In this document: piece after piece, positions 47,306-56,841 of the stretch
How positions within the stretch are numbered: position 1 is the first letter of the stretch
Layout: each line of letters starts with the position of its first letter
Assembly: GCA_030141605.1 (NCBI GenBank)
Contig: JAQGDQ010002385.1
Coordinates: 124,001-188,000, forward strand
DNA length: 64,000 nucleotides
From: Tubiluchus corallicola
Lineage: Eukaryota > Priapulida > Priapulimorpha > Priapulimorphida > Tubiluchidae
Direction: 5' to 3'
The notes under the pieces: generated by a model
Told to the model about the DNA's origin: nothing
What the model saw: the letters and a program-made list of their open reading frames with translations, nothing else
The model's database searches: none
Position numbers and translations under genes: made by a program

Positions 47306-47387
47306 TTTTTAGCTTCTGATATACTCAACTTAAGCTATAAAACTCATGAAACAACACACCATTATGAGAATAAAATATACGCGCGCC

Positions 47388-48725
47388 TTATAAAGAGTTA
47401 TAAGGAGTTTCCTCTTTACAAGCTCGCTCCAACATCTCTGAAGGAATTCGCTTTGAAGAAACGATCCCCTTTTGACGAATACCCTCTAAACGCCTGATAA
47501 CATTGCCCCTGCCCTCACAAAGACGCCCCAGCGATTCATTATAAGACTTTTGCGCCGCTTCCAACTTTACATGAATATCAGTAAAACCCTCCGCAAACCC
47601 AGCAAACTTATCATAAAGAGATGCCACATCCCTGGCAATCTCCTCGGCATAACGATTACGTTCCGCTATCTTCCACGTGTTTTCAATAATCCTTAACGTC
47701 AACATTAACGTCGTCGGCGTCACAAGAGAAATATTCTTTCTTAAAGCCCAGGTCGCAAACGAACTGTCCGACTCCATAGCAAGATAAAAAACAGACTCAA
47801 CAGGAATAAACATAAGAACACAATCCAACCCCTGAAAATCATAAAGCTTCTCATACTGCTTGGATGAAAGCGACTTGACATGACTCTCTAACGCCTTGAC
47901 CAAACGAACCGCAGCAACACTCTTGCACTCTTCAGTATCCGCCTTTACATAATTCTCCCACCCAACTAAATTCACCTTAGAATCAATCACAATATGACGA
48001 TCATCCGGCATACGAACAACAATATCAGGGCGCTGAAAATTTCCACCCTCACCCCTGATCGATTCCTGCGTAAAAAAATGAGTCCCCTTCACAAGGCCCG
48101 AATTCTCCAGCAAGCCCTCCAAAAGCATCTCTCCCCAATCTCCCTGAACCTTCACATTCCCCTTTAAAGCCTTGGATAAATTCTGAGCATCCTCCCCTAA
48201 GCGTTGGCTGGAAACCTCCAGATTCTTTATCTCCTGAACAAGACTATAGCGCTCCTTTGCCTCTGTTGTATAACGATCCTCAAAGCTTTTCTGAAACTGA
48301 ATAAAATTCTCCTTTAATGGATTTAACAGCGATAAAAGATGTTTATCCTGATGCTTGTTTAAAATATCACTATTTTCCTTCAAAGCACGATCCGCCAATA
48401 AGGAAAAATGACTCGACATCTCCTTTTTTAAATGCTCCTTCTCCTCAGATTTACCCTGCTCCTGCCTCAGCTTCTCTTCCAAAATCCCCATTTCTTTTTT
48501 TAGCTCTCCCTCTTTCTTCAGTGACAGATCTAACTTTTCTCGCAAAATATCCCGCTCCCTTTCACGCTGAGACTCTATCTCCAGCTTCGTATTCAAAACA
48601 GACACTTCCTCACAAAGAGACAATAACTCTTTCCGATACCGAGACTCCTGACGCCTGAACACAATAAAACTCCCAAAAGCCAACAGCAATAAACCCAATA
48701 GAAAACCTAAGACTCCGTTAATCAT
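47388..48725 (-). CDS. rmuC: DNA recombination protein RmuC
   Basis: A 445-residue protein with one N-terminal membrane span (about 4-22), a long coiled coil (about 25-190) and the RmuC nuclease-like domain: VQGDWGEMLLEGLLENSGL, RPDIVVRMPDDRHIVIDSKV and FIPVESVFYLAME. In E. coli it limits DNA inversions and is predicted to be a PD-(D/E)xK-type nuclease; the DSK motif is intact. Divergent from the MFS gene. Confidence 0.93.
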   Translation of the reverse strand: MINGVLGFLLGLLLLAFGSFIVFRRQESRYRKELLSLCEEVSVLNTKLEIESQRERERDILREKLDLSLKKEGELKKEMGILEEKLRQEQGKSEEKEHLKKEMSSHFSLLADRALKENSDILNKHQDKHLLSLLNPLKENFIQFQKSFEDRYTTEAKERYSLVQEIKNLEVSSQRLGEDAQNLSKALKGNVKVQGDWGEMLLEGLLENSGLVKGTHFFTQESIRGEGGNFQRPDIVVRMPDDRHIVIDSKVNLVGWENYVKADTEECKSVAAVRLVKALESHVKSLSSKQYEKLYDFQGLDCVLMFIPVESVFYLAMESDSSFATWALRKNISLVTPTTLMLTLRIIENTWKIAERNRYAEEIARDVASLYDKFAGFAEGFTDIHVKLEAAQKSYNESLGRLCEGRGNVIRRLEGIRQKGIVSSKRIPSEMLERACKEETPYNSL

Positions 48726-48843
48726 TCTCTATTCCTTACCCGATAAAAAACATCTCATACTCTTTACTTAAAAATTATGATACCATCTGATTATCTAAAT
48801 TAACAGATTACAAAATATAAATCCTTGGAATTATAGAACCTCC

Positions 48844-50100
48844 ATGAACACAAAAGCACAAAAAAACACTCCTGAAAATATCATAAAAAATAAAACCCTT
48901 ATCTTCTATATGATAAAATGGAATCTTTCCTTAATCGGCTTCTGGTCACAGCGATTAACAATCGGATGGATGGCATGGGCATTGACAGAATCAAAATTAT
49001 GGCTAGGAATCGTTGTCTTTTCTGAACTTTTCCCTGTCTTCATTATCGCGCCTGTCGCCGGTGTCATTACAGACCATTTCAACAGACTCACAATTACAAA
49101 AATAACACAATATCTCACCATCCTTGTCTCGGCAGCTCTCTTTATTCTTGCCGCTACGGAATCCATGGCAATTATCCTTCTGCTTGTTCTCAATATCTTC
49201 TTCGGAAGTATAGGCTCCTTCCAGCAACCCGCAAGACTCTCCCTTATCAACAGCCTAGCAACGCCCTCGCAGCTCTCTTCCGCCATCGCCCTGACATCCA
49301 TAACCTTCAATATAGCGACCTTCATCGGCCCTCTCGTTGCCGGCTTTCTCATCAGCTATTTTGACAGTTTCGCTGCCTCCTTCGCTTTTGCTGCCTTCTC
49401 TCACATTCCCCTTGCTCTTTACCTGTTAAAACTCAATCACACACACTTCTTTCCTCCCGATCAAAAAAACGGTATACCCCTACAATTTATCGCAGATCTC
49501 AAAGAAGGAATTATATGGATCCTTCATCATCCCATTATCATGCCAACAATCCTTGTTATGGCAACAATAGCTTTTGCGTTGCGTCCCTTCAACGATATGC
49601 TTCCCGCATTCGCTGACGAAATCTTCCAGCAAGATGCCGGCGGACTATCCAAAATGGTCGCCTCTATCGGGCTAGGATCTTTCAGCGCAGGCTTGCTAGC
49701 ACTGCGTAAAAAAGAAATCCAAAACTGCTGGATCGCGCTATTGGCCTCTTCCCTAGGAGCCGCCATAACCCTCCTGCTTTTCTCCTTTACAACAAACTTC
49801 ATTCTCGCTATCTGCTATCTCACTCTCTGGGGAGCCTTCTCCACAACAGCCGCGATCTCTTGCATGACCATCATTCAAAAAACAACAGAAGAACAATATC
49901 GAGGAAGATGCCTGGCAATATGGAGCCTCATCGTCAAAGGCGGGCCCGCTATCGGCGTCCTAATCTTCGGCACAATCGCCGAATATACAAGCCTCACCAT
50001 ACCCATCATCATAGGAACCTTATGTACAATAAGCCTTCTATCCCTCTATACTGTTCAATTTTCGCCCAAAATTCTCAAAAAGTTAAAAAATATTCCGTGA
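48844..50100 (+). CDS. MFS transporter (MFS_3/EntS-like)
   Basis: A 418-residue major facilitator protein with twelve hydrophobic spans. FWSQRLTIGWMAWALTES and AGVITDHFNRLTITKITQ (loop 2-3) fit the MFS_3 group that includes EntS and macrolide exporters, and RGRCLAIWSLIVKGGPAIG is the matching C-half motif. Substrate not predictable. lysA follows 105 bases downstream but with its own leader. Confidence 0.85.
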   Translation: MNTKAQKNTPENIIKNKTLIFYMIKWNLSLIGFWSQRLTIGWMAWALTESKLWLGIVVFSELFPVFIIAPVAGVITDHFNRLTITKITQYLTILVSAALFILAATESMAIILLLVLNIFFGSIGSFQQPARLSLINSLATPSQLSSAIALTSITFNIATFIGPLVAGFLISYFDSFAASFAFAAFSHIPLALYLLKLNHTHFFPPDQKNGIPLQFIADLKEGIIWILHHPIIMPTILVMATIAFALRPFNDMLPAFADEIFQQDAGGLSKMVASIGLGSFSAGLLALRKKEIQNCWIALLASSLGAAITLLLFSFTTNFILAICYLTLWGAFSTTAAISCMTIIQKTTEEQYRGRCLAIWSLIVKGGPAIGVLIFGTIAEYTSLTIPIIIGTLCTISLLSLYTVQFSPKILKKLKNIP

Positions 50101-50205
50101 AAATCTCTCTTGAAAACAAAAGCGCTTTGCCATATTTGATTTTAAGATATAATACTATTCCTTACCTCTCATTCCAGTAATTCACAATATTCAAGAGGAA
50201 TAGTC

Positions 50206-51468
50206 ATGGATCATTTTATATACAAGCACGGTCGGCTCTACGCGGAAGATATTCCCATAGAAACCATCGCTAAAGAAGTCGAGACACCCTTCTACTGCTA
50301 TTCTACAGCAACATTAAAACGGCACTATACGATCTGTGAGCAAGCTTTCCAAAATCTCCCTGTAACAATCTGCTACGCCCTTAAAGCGAACCCAAATACC
50401 GCCGTTATCAAAACATTGGCCAATATGGGCGCAGGCGCAGACACGACATCAAAAGGAGAGATTAAACGTGCCCTGCATGCTCAGATTCCTCCTGAGAAAA
50501 TCATTTTCTCTGGCGTTGGAAAAAGCGCAGAAGAAATTCTCTTCGCTCTGCAAAAAAATATCCTACAGTTTAATGTCGAATCAGAAGATGAACTCTATAC
50601 AATTGAAAAAATAGCCTCCTCCATTGGAAAAACAGCCCAAATCGCCTTTCGCGTCAATCCAAATGTCGACGCGAAAACGCTCCAAGGAATCACAACAGGA
50701 AAAAGTGAGAATAAATTCGGAATCGAATGGAAAAAAATACCCGAGCTCTATACATACGCCACACAAATGAGCGCTGTAAACCCAACAGGACTCGCCGTAC
50801 ATATCGGATCGCAAATCCTGGATATAACCCCCTTCTTCAATGCTTATTCCTGCTTGGAAAAATTAACAAATATCATCCGAAGCAACGGGCATACAGTCTC
50901 ACGTCTTGATCTGGGCGGAGGGCTGGGAATTCCCTATAAACAAGCCCCTTCCCCTCTCCCAGCAGCATGGGCAAACGCTGTTGACGCAACAGTCGGAAAA
51001 TTAAATTGTGAACTGATTATAGAACCAGGGCGCCTTCTCGTCGGAAACGCAGGCCTGCTGATTACAAAAATACTCTTCATCAAAAAAACAGAAACAAAAA
51101 AATTCGCCATTATTGACGCCGCAATGAACGATCTTATGAGACCCGCGCTTTATAAAACCGTGCATAATACCCTGCCTGTCATTGAATCCTCTCCTGAAAC
51201 ATATAAAGATAATTTCGATATCGTCGGCCCCATCTGCGAAACAACAGATACATTCTCCGCGCAAACACCCCTGCCCACAACCCTAAAAAAAGGCGACCTG
51301 CTCGCTATAAGAACAGCCGGAGCCTATAGCGCGGCTATGGCTTCTATCTATAACTCAAGACCCCTCATACCAGAAGTTCTCGTCTATCAGAATCAGTTCT
51401 CCATTATCCGAAAAAGAATCCACACGGAAGACTTTATCGCTATGGAAACATTCCCCCAGTGGCTTTAA
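50206..51468 (+). CDS. lysA: Diaminopimelate decarboxylase
   Basis: PLP enzyme for the last step of lysine synthesis. The 420 residues show the PLP lysine Lys60 in CYALKANPN, AHIGSQI-like VHIGSQI, the DLGGGLGIPY loop, EPGRLLVGNAG and CETTDTF with the catalytic Cys. AGAGGAAT precedes the ATG. The presence of lysA indicates lysine or meso-DAP metabolism is at least partly retained. Confidence 0.96.
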   Translation: MDHFIYKHGRLYAEDIPIETIAKEVETPFYCYSTATLKRHYTICEQAFQNLPVTICYALKANPNTAVIKTLANMGAGADTTSKGEIKRALHAQIPPEKIIFSGVGKSAEEILFALQKNILQFNVESEDELYTIEKIASSIGKTAQIAFRVNPNVDAKTLQGITTGKSENKFGIEWKKIPELYTYATQMSAVNPTGLAVHIGSQILDITPFFNAYSCLEKLTNIIRSNGHTVSRLDLGGGLGIPYKQAPSPLPAAWANAVDATVGKLNCELIIEPGRLLVGNAGLLITKILFIKKTETKKFAIIDAAMNDLMRPALYKTVHNTLPVIESSPETYKDNFDIVGPICETTDTFSAQTPLPTTLKKGDLLAIRTAGAYSAAMASIYNSRPLIPEVLVYQNQFSIIRKRIHTEDFIAMETFPQWL

Positions 51469-51484
51469 TGCCCCCCCAAAAAAA

Positions 51485-51505
51485 AGAGCTGTCTAACGCA
51501 GCTCT
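51485..51505. terminator. Bidirectional terminator between lysA and the zinc-ribbon gene
   Basis: AGAGCTG (51485-51491) and CAGCTCT (51499-51505) form a seven-base-pair stem with a seven-base loop. On the minus strand it is followed by at least eight T residues; on the + strand by AAAAATCTT only. The convergent genes lysA and the zinc-ribbon gene both end here. Confidence 0.85.
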
Positions 51506-51532
51506 AAAAATCTTAAAATTATAGAAATATCA

Positions 51533-54500
51533 CTAGTTAACTCTAGAAACAGGCGGAACAATCATTGAATCAACCGTACCAGGCTCCCTATACAAAACAA
51601 CAAGTTCGGCTACATCTGATGATGGCAGCTCGATTCTAAAAGAAAAATTTTCCCTCTCTCGTGGCTTAAACTCATGCTTGTCACTACGGTATAACCACGA
51701 CTGTAAAGGTCTGTTCTCTTCATCAACATAACTGACAATCACATCAGGAAGAATACGAGTCTGCAACGAGGCATTCTCAAACTGGCCGGTAACAAGAATA
51801 ATATTACTCCCATCATCCACTCTTTCAACTGCACTGGAAAACCTTCTTACCCTAAAATATTCTCCGTCATGGTTATTGTTATTAGAAACGTTCGCAACAA
51901 CAGGCTCCTCTTCTGAATTTTGAGTAAACTCACCCCTTGGCGAAGAGGCCGTCGGAGAAAAATCATTCAGTTTACTAACAAGATTTCCTATACCACTCTC
52001 CACTTCAGAAGAAACAACCGTAAGTTCGTTCTGTTGCTGAGAAGGGTGAATGCGCACAACTTCTCCTATAAAATTCGCGACTGATGGCCCCCCGATACTG
52101 GCAACCAATATATCAGAAACAGAGGAATCCCTTATAGTTAAGTCAACAATCTCATCATCATTACCAATTTCTAATATCGTATCAAGAAAAGCTGGATTTT
52201 CTTCATCTAAATATATACCGTTGTCAAAATTGAAATAATTATTAGGACGTTTCCTTGGGACAATCTCCTCGGCCAAAAGCTTTCTTGATATTTCATTATT
52301 TTCAAGAGTTATCCCTTCTCCAGGCTGAGCAGAAAGCAGAGCTAAAGAACTATTCTCACCCACACCAGCCTTTTGCTCGCTCTCACTTCCATATATAACA
52401 TCTGGGTTACTAGAAATAACAGAAGCTACTTTCAACTCAGCATCAGCTTCATCCATCAACATGCCATCTGTTAATTTCTTCTCTTTATTCGCTAATAGCG
52501 ACTGTTCTTCGGCTTTATTCCATAAAAAATTACCATCAAGAGAAATATTCTCCAACATCGTATCAAATTCCTGATAAACCTGAGCAGAATTAGGAAAATA
52601 TTGCACTACAAGCGGACGAGCAAAAAATAAACCACCAACCAACGCACTTGTCATAAAAAACACAAAAAACAAAGAAACAGCAACAGACAATCCCTGCTTG
52701 GCAAACTTTTTAACTTTCCGCCTAGCTTTAGTGTGCTTTTTAAAATATTTTGCTCCTATTTCCTTTTCTCTTCTGGTCATCAAGCGAATTAAATCACTAG
52801 AAATCTTATCCTTACTAAGGCGTGTTTTCGCAATATGTTCTTCCCCAGTATGCATCAAGTCAATTAATTCGTCATGAGCAGTAGCGGTATTTTCCTGCGA
52901 AGGCTCATCTTGATCATCTGTTTCGCTATAGCTATCTTTCTCCGATTCTTCCTGAGAGAGCTCACCTATCATCCCTGGCGGCACAGGATCATCCGCAGTC
53001 ACTTCTGCCTTTACTAGTTTTATTAAAGTGCCTTCTTGTTCATCATCCTGAACCAGCTGAACGCTGTCAGATTTAGCGTTATCCTGAGACTTATCCTGAG
53101 ACTTATCCCGAGATAATAAATTAACAAGCTCATTTATAGATGCTTTTTTGGCTTCCTGACTTTCTGCCTCTGTTTGGGGACCTTTAAAAGGATCTGCTTC
53201 ATTTGCCTCTTCCAAAGAAAGCTCTTTTTCTGTTTGCTCTGAAGCAATTTTTAATATAGAAGAGGCTAAACCTGAGTCTGTAGTCAATATATCGCCTTGG
53301 CTTTGCGGTGAGCTTTTCAAGCTATGAGAATCGCTTTCTTTTGATCGCATTACAAGACGTGAAATAAGCCCTAATGTCTTTACTTCTCCATCTTCTTTAT
53401 CAGCAAGCCGCTCTTCTTGCGGCTGCGCAAATAAAACAGGAGCCTTCTCCAGCAGAATCTCCGGTTCGCTCTCTTCTTGCGGTTGCGCAAATAAAACAGG
53501 AGCTTGCTCCAGTAGAATTTCCGGCTCACTCTCTTCTTGCGGCTGCGCAAATAAAACAGGAGCTTGCTCCAGCAGAATTTCCGGCTCACTCTCTTCTTGC
53601 GGCTGCGCAAATAAAACAGGAGCTTGCTCCAGCAGAATTTCCGGCTCACTCTCTTCTTGCGGCTGCGCAAATAAAACAGGAGCTTTCTCCAACAGAATTT
53701 CCGGCTCACTCTCTTCTTGCGGCTGCGCAAATAAAACAGGAGCTTGCTCCAGCAGAATTTCCGGCTCACTCTCTTCTTGCGGCTGCGCAAATAAAACAGG
53801 AGCTTTCTCCAACAGAATCTCCGGCTCACTCTCTTCTTGCGGCTGCACAAATAAAACAGGAGCCTTCTCCAACAGAATCTCCGGCTCACTCTCTTCTTGC
53901 GGCTGCGCAAATAAAACAGGAGCCTTCTCCAACAGAATCTCCGGCTCACTCTCTTCTTGCGGCTGCGCAAATAAAACAGGGCTTTTCTCTACTGGAATTT
54001 CCGGCGCACCCTCTTCCTGTGGCTGTACAAACAAAACAGCCTCTCTACCAAAGAGATTATATTCCTCTTGCTTTTCAGGAACCCGTGAAGAAAACTTCCC
54101 ACCTTTCCGAAGTTTCTTACTTGTAGAAAGATATGTCCATTTTTGAAATATATAATCAGAAAATGGGTATAAATTTCCAGTTATATTATGATTTCCAACT
54201 ATATCCTGATAGGTTTTCTGAGCAACTTTAGAAGAACTTTCTTTTTCTACAGCAGAAGCAGCACTACTGGGTGGTGAAACCGTTTGCTTTTCCTGAGCTT
54301 GAGAATTTAAAGAAGTTCTTTCCACAGTATCAGGTTTTTCTGCGGTTTTAGGTTTACTATCAGTGCTGCTTTCTGCGCTTCCCTTAGTGCTAGTGCCCAG
54401 ATCAACAGCTTTTAAAGTGCCATCAAAACGCCAAGAATTCCCACAGTGTGCGCATTTCACCTTCTTTCCACAAACAGATTCCGCAAGAGACTTCTCAACT

Positions 54501-54565
54501 TGAAACTCTGATGAACAGCGCTGGCAAACTATAAAATAGCGCCTTATTTTTTTTAAGGGTGCCAC
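51533..54565 (-). CDS. MJ0042-type zinc-ribbon, DUF3426-like membrane protein with 20-residue repeats
   Basis: A 1010-residue single-span protein. Residues about 12-45 form an MJ0042 zinc ribbon (CQRC and CAHC pairs). Residues about 175-390 hold eleven tandem 20-residue repeats with consensus KAPVLFAQPQEESEPEILLE. Acidic low-complexity sequence follows to about 600, with a basic cluster and a membrane span at about 620-655. The C-terminal region (about 890-1005, VRRFSSAVERVDDGSNIILV onward) resembles DUF3426. Zinc-ribbon/DUF3426 proteins adjoin ftsE in many alphaproteobacteria but are usually 200-400 residues long, so this one is greatly enlarged. The ribbon should be cytoplasmic and the C-terminus periplasmic. 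Function unknown. Confidence 0.8.
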   Translation of the reverse strand: MAPLKKIRRYFIVCQRCSSEFQVEKSLAESVCGKKVKCAHCGNSWRFDGTLKAVDLGTSTKGSAESSTDSKPKTAEKPDTVERTSLNSQAQEKQTVSPPSSAASAVEKESSSKVAQKTYQDIVGNHNITGNLYPFSDYIFQKWTYLSTSKKLRKGGKFSSRVPEKQEEYNLFGREAVLFVQPQEEGAPEIPVEKSPVLFAQPQEESEPEILLEKAPVLFAQPQEESEPEILLEKAPVLFVQPQEESEPEILLEKAPVLFAQPQEESEPEILLEQAPVLFAQPQEESEPEILLEKAPVLFAQPQEESEPEILLEQAPVLFAQPQEESEPEILLEQAPVLFAQPQEESEPEILLEQAPVLFAQPQEESEPEILLEKAPVLFAQPQEERLADKEDGEVKTLGLISRLVMRSKESDSHSLKSSPQSQGDILTTDSGLASSILKIASEQTEKELSLEEANEADPFKGPQTEAESQEAKKASINELVNLLSRDKSQDKSQDNAKSDSVQLVQDDEQEGTLIKLVKAEVTADDPVPPGMIGELSQEESEKDSYSETDDQDEPSQENTATAHDELIDLMHTGEEHIAKTRLSKDKISSDLIRLMTRREKEIGAKYFKKHTKARRKVKKFAKQGLSVAVSLFFVFFMTSALVGGLFFARPLVVQYFPNSAQVYQEFDTMLENISLDGNFLWNKAEEQSLLANKEKKLTDGMLMDEADAELKVASVISSNPDVIYGSESEQKAGVGENSSLALLSAQPGEGITLENNEISRKLLAEEIVPRKRPNNYFNFDNGIYLDEENPAFLDTILEIGNDDEIVDLTIRDSSVSDILVASIGGPSVANFIGEVVRIHPSQQQNELTVVSSEVESGIGNLVSKLNDFSPTASSPRGEFTQNSEEEPVVANVSNNNNHDGEYFRVRRFSSAVERVDDGSNIILVTGQFENASLQTRILPDVIVSYVDEENRPLQSWLYRSDKHEFKPRERENFSFRIELPSSDVAELVVLYREPGTVDSMIVPPVSRVN
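53401..54050 (-). repeat. 60-bp tandem repeat array, about eleven units
   Basis: The period is exactly 60 bases. Nine units from 53461 to 54000 are nearly identical, and a degenerate unit lies at each end (53401 and 54001 blocks). Differences are mostly a K/Q alternation and single silent changes. The multiple-of-three period keeps the frame, and each unit encodes 20 residues rich in Glu, Pro and Gln. Near-identity indicates recent expansion or ongoing gene conversion. Confidence 0.97.
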
Positions 54566-54861
54566 TAAATTAAAACTCCATTAAATCTAGTAGTTAAAAA
54601 CTTCGTACTTAATTATTATTAGCTTTACTAAAACTTAAAATATAAAACAGCTTCTTAGAGATGATCTTAATCTTAAACCTATAAATTAAAAGTTAATAGA
54701 AATTCAAAATATTAAATTGTCTAAAATTATTTTCACTATAAAATCTCATCACTATAGATAGTATTCCGAAATATATTTCCATATCTTATAAATTACTACT
54801 TTTAACCTGTTCTGAGCCTAAAACACTATAATTATAACAGAATTATATTATATACTACCAC

Positions 54862-54892
54862 AGTATAGCACATTTGTGATACACAATGTAAA
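54862..54892 (-). promoter_or_regulatory. Putative promoter of the zinc-ribbon gene with internal palindrome
   Basis: On the minus strand TTTACA (54892-54887), a 19-base spacer and TATACT (54867-54862) with a TGC extension before the -10 box. A perfect palindrome TTGTG-ATA-CACAA (54874-54886) fills the spacer, placing a possible repressor between the two boxes. The leader to the start codon would be about 290 bases. Confidence 0.4.
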
Positions 54893-55057
54893 CATATCTT
54901 AATGCTATATATGTATTATTATACAGAAACATCTTAATTTTATATTTTTAGATATCTGAAAAATTCATTTTTAATTTTTATAACTCACTATCTCACTATA
55001 TAGTAATCACTAGCGATAATTAAATAGGTAATTATAAATTTACTTCAATAGTAAGTT

Positions 55058-55108
55058 GTACTAAATTTAGTACTTATTGTTGCACACAAAATAACAAAAT
55101 AATAGTAT
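55058..55108 (+). promoter_or_regulatory. Putative ftsE promoter preceded by a perfect 16-bp palindrome
   Basis: GTACTAAATTTAGTAC at 55058-55073 is a perfect palindrome. It ends six bases before TTGCAC (55080-55085), which is followed after 17 bases by TAGTAT (55103-55108). The position just upstream of the -35 box suits an activator site. Start of transcription near 55115 leaves a leader of about 130 bases. Confidence 0.45.
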
Positions 55109-55244
55109 ACTTAAAATTTAAACTAGTCTATGCATTAACATAATAAATATTCTCAATAAAAAACAAAATAATGAGCGTATTTTCTACAATAAATTTTTTA
55201 TAATAATTAAAACAGAATGATACATTAAACTAAAAAGTAAAAGC

Positions 55245-55913
55245 ATGATTAAATTTGAAAATGTTGGTTTACGGTATAATACAGGGCCAGAAATATTAAA
55301 AAACACCTCTTTTGAAATTAACAAAGGGGAATTTTATTTTCTAATGGGGCATAGCGGCGCAGGAAAAACATCTCTACTGCAACTAATCTATATGATTATG
55401 CGGCCAACACGAGGTATTATATCTATCGCCGAGCGCAATGTCGCTTATCTGTCTTTACATGAGAAAGCCGCTATACGACAAAGAATCGGCTTTATCTTTC
55501 AGGATTTTCGACTTATTCCCCATATTTCCATCTTTGACAATATTGCTCTCCCACTAAGAATACAGAATAAACCCGAAGAAAAAATCAACCAGAATGTAAC
55601 CGAAATGCTAACTTGGATTAATCTCGAAAGCTATAAAGACTATAAGCCACAACAGCTCTCAGGAGGGCAACAACAATGCGTCGCTATTGCGCGAGCTGTT
55701 GTATCAAGACCTCAAATCCTACTTGCCGACGAGCCAACAGGAAACGTTGATGCTGATACGGAAAAAAGAATTATGACTCTGTTTAGCCAGTTAAACAAAT
55801 TCATTAAAACAACCGTTATCATCGCAACCCATAATACAAGTTTAACACAAGAGCTAAACATGCCAATGATGCATCTTAAAAATGGAAAACTCATAAAAAA
55901 TAACTTTATTTAA
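55245..55913 (+). CDS. ftsE: Cell-division ABC ATPase FtsE
   Basis: ATPase of the FtsEX complex, which activates peptidoglycan hydrolases at the division site. The 222 residues carry Walker A GHSGAGKTSLLQ, IGFIFQDFRLIPHISIFDN (FtsE Q-loop), the signature LSGGQQQCVAIARAVV and Walker B ILLADEPTGNVD. ftsX follows after 28 bases. The ribosome site is weak (AAAAGTAAAAGC). Confidence 0.94.
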   Translation: MIKFENVGLRYNTGPEILKNTSFEINKGEFYFLMGHSGAGKTSLLQLIYMIMRPTRGIISIAERNVAYLSLHEKAAIRQRIGFIFQDFRLIPHISIFDNIALPLRIQNKPEEKINQNVTEMLTWINLESYKDYKPQQLSGGQQQCVAIARAVVSRPQILLADEPTGNVDADTEKRIMTLFSQLNKFIKTTVIIATHNTSLTQELNMPMMHLKNGKLIKNNFI

Positions 55914-55941
55914 AATTCATTTCTTAACAGTTAAGGTTGCC

Positions 55942-56820
55942 ATGAGAAAAAAAAATCCCCTCCCCTTCCACAAACATAGCTTCAGCAGCAAATACTATCT
56001 TGTTACCATAACAGCTTTCATGATATGGATAGCAGGTCTAAGCATTATAACAAGTAGCCTCATGTCACACATGATTGTTCAATGGAACCTCTTGCCAGAA
56101 GAAACTTTCACTGTACAAGCGACCCCTTCCGAGGGACAGCTATTTGAAGAAATTCTAGAAACAACAACAGAAGGATTGCAACCCCTCTCCGATAAAGCGC
56201 AAATATCACCTTGGAGCCAAGAAGCCGTCTATAACCTGTTTACACCATGGGTCGATAACCCACAGAAGTTCCCCATTGCCCTTCCCGTACTGATCAGCAT
56301 CACTCCATTTAATAACCAGAAAATAACGAAACAGGAAATCGTTACCCTGCTTGAATCTCTCCCATACGACATCCATATCGATAAAAAAAATCAATGGATG
56401 GAAGAACTTTCAATTCCTCTTACCTTGGTGCAAAAAGGAATCAACGCAATCCCGATCCTAGCAACATTAACCGTACTCCTCGTAACCTCTCTGTCCGTTG
56501 TGAACATCATCAGCCAAAACCATAATACTATCGAAATTCTCTTTCTGGCCGGCGCAGAAAATAGCGTTATCGTAAAAACAATCCAAAAAACCTTTTTCAA
56601 AACAATCGCTACAGGAATTCTCATCGCTCTTATTGCATTGGCTCTAATTCCCGGCAGCGCCATTATTCTCTCCCAAAATCCTTATATCCCCATTGATATT
56701 TTTCTAGACCCTCAAACAATAGGAATATTTGCAGCCCTGATAGTCTCTATTTTTATTACTGTTATACTCGTTACTTACATCGCGATCTCTTTTATGCTCA
56801 ACAGATTCTTCCAACAATAA
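55942..56820 (+). CDS. ftsX: Cell-division permease-like protein FtsX
   Basis: Membrane partner of FtsE, 292 residues. An N-terminal span (about 20-45) is followed by an extracytoplasmic domain (about 50-165) and three C-terminal spans (about 170-190, 220-245, 262-285), the FtsX topology. The motif NTIEILFLAGAEN between spans is the usual FtsX coupling loop. Sequence is otherwise variable, as normal. Context with ftsE settles the identity. Confidence 0.9.
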   Translation: MRKKNPLPFHKHSFSSKYYLVTITAFMIWIAGLSIITSSLMSHMIVQWNLLPEETFTVQATPSEGQLFEEILETTTEGLQPLSDKAQISPWSQEAVYNLFTPWVDNPQKFPIALPVLISITPFNNQKITKQEIVTLLESLPYDIHIDKKNQWMEELSIPLTLVQKGINAIPILATLTVLLVTSLSVVNIISQNHNTIEILFLAGAENSVIVKTIQKTFFKTIATGILIALIALALIPGSAIILSQNPYIPIDIFLDPQTIGIFAALIVSIFITVILVTYIAISFMLNRFFQQ

Positions 56821-56841
56821 CGACTAGAGAGTAGACACGCC

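Larger units (their letters stand above)
54566..55244. other. AT-rich divergent regulatory region between the zinc-ribbon gene and ftsE
   Basis: 679 bases with no gene seen. It is very AT-rich and full of stops. It holds promoter-like and operator-like elements described separately (54862-54892 minus, 55058-55108 plus). The spacer is unusually long for this window, where most gaps are under 150 bases, and could be a nucleoid-protein binding site. Confidence 0.6.

Noticed and set aside
53401-54050. CRISPR array
   Set aside because: Units are contiguous coding repeats with no unique spacers and no cas genes nearby.
53374-54126. A 250-residue open frame antisense to the zinc-ribbon repeats, and a second one in another frame at 53380-53970
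   Set aside because: The 60-bp stop-free repeat opens several frames by periodicity. Neither has a ribosome site or conserved domain; the sense frame has the zinc ribbon, membrane span and DUF3426-like end.
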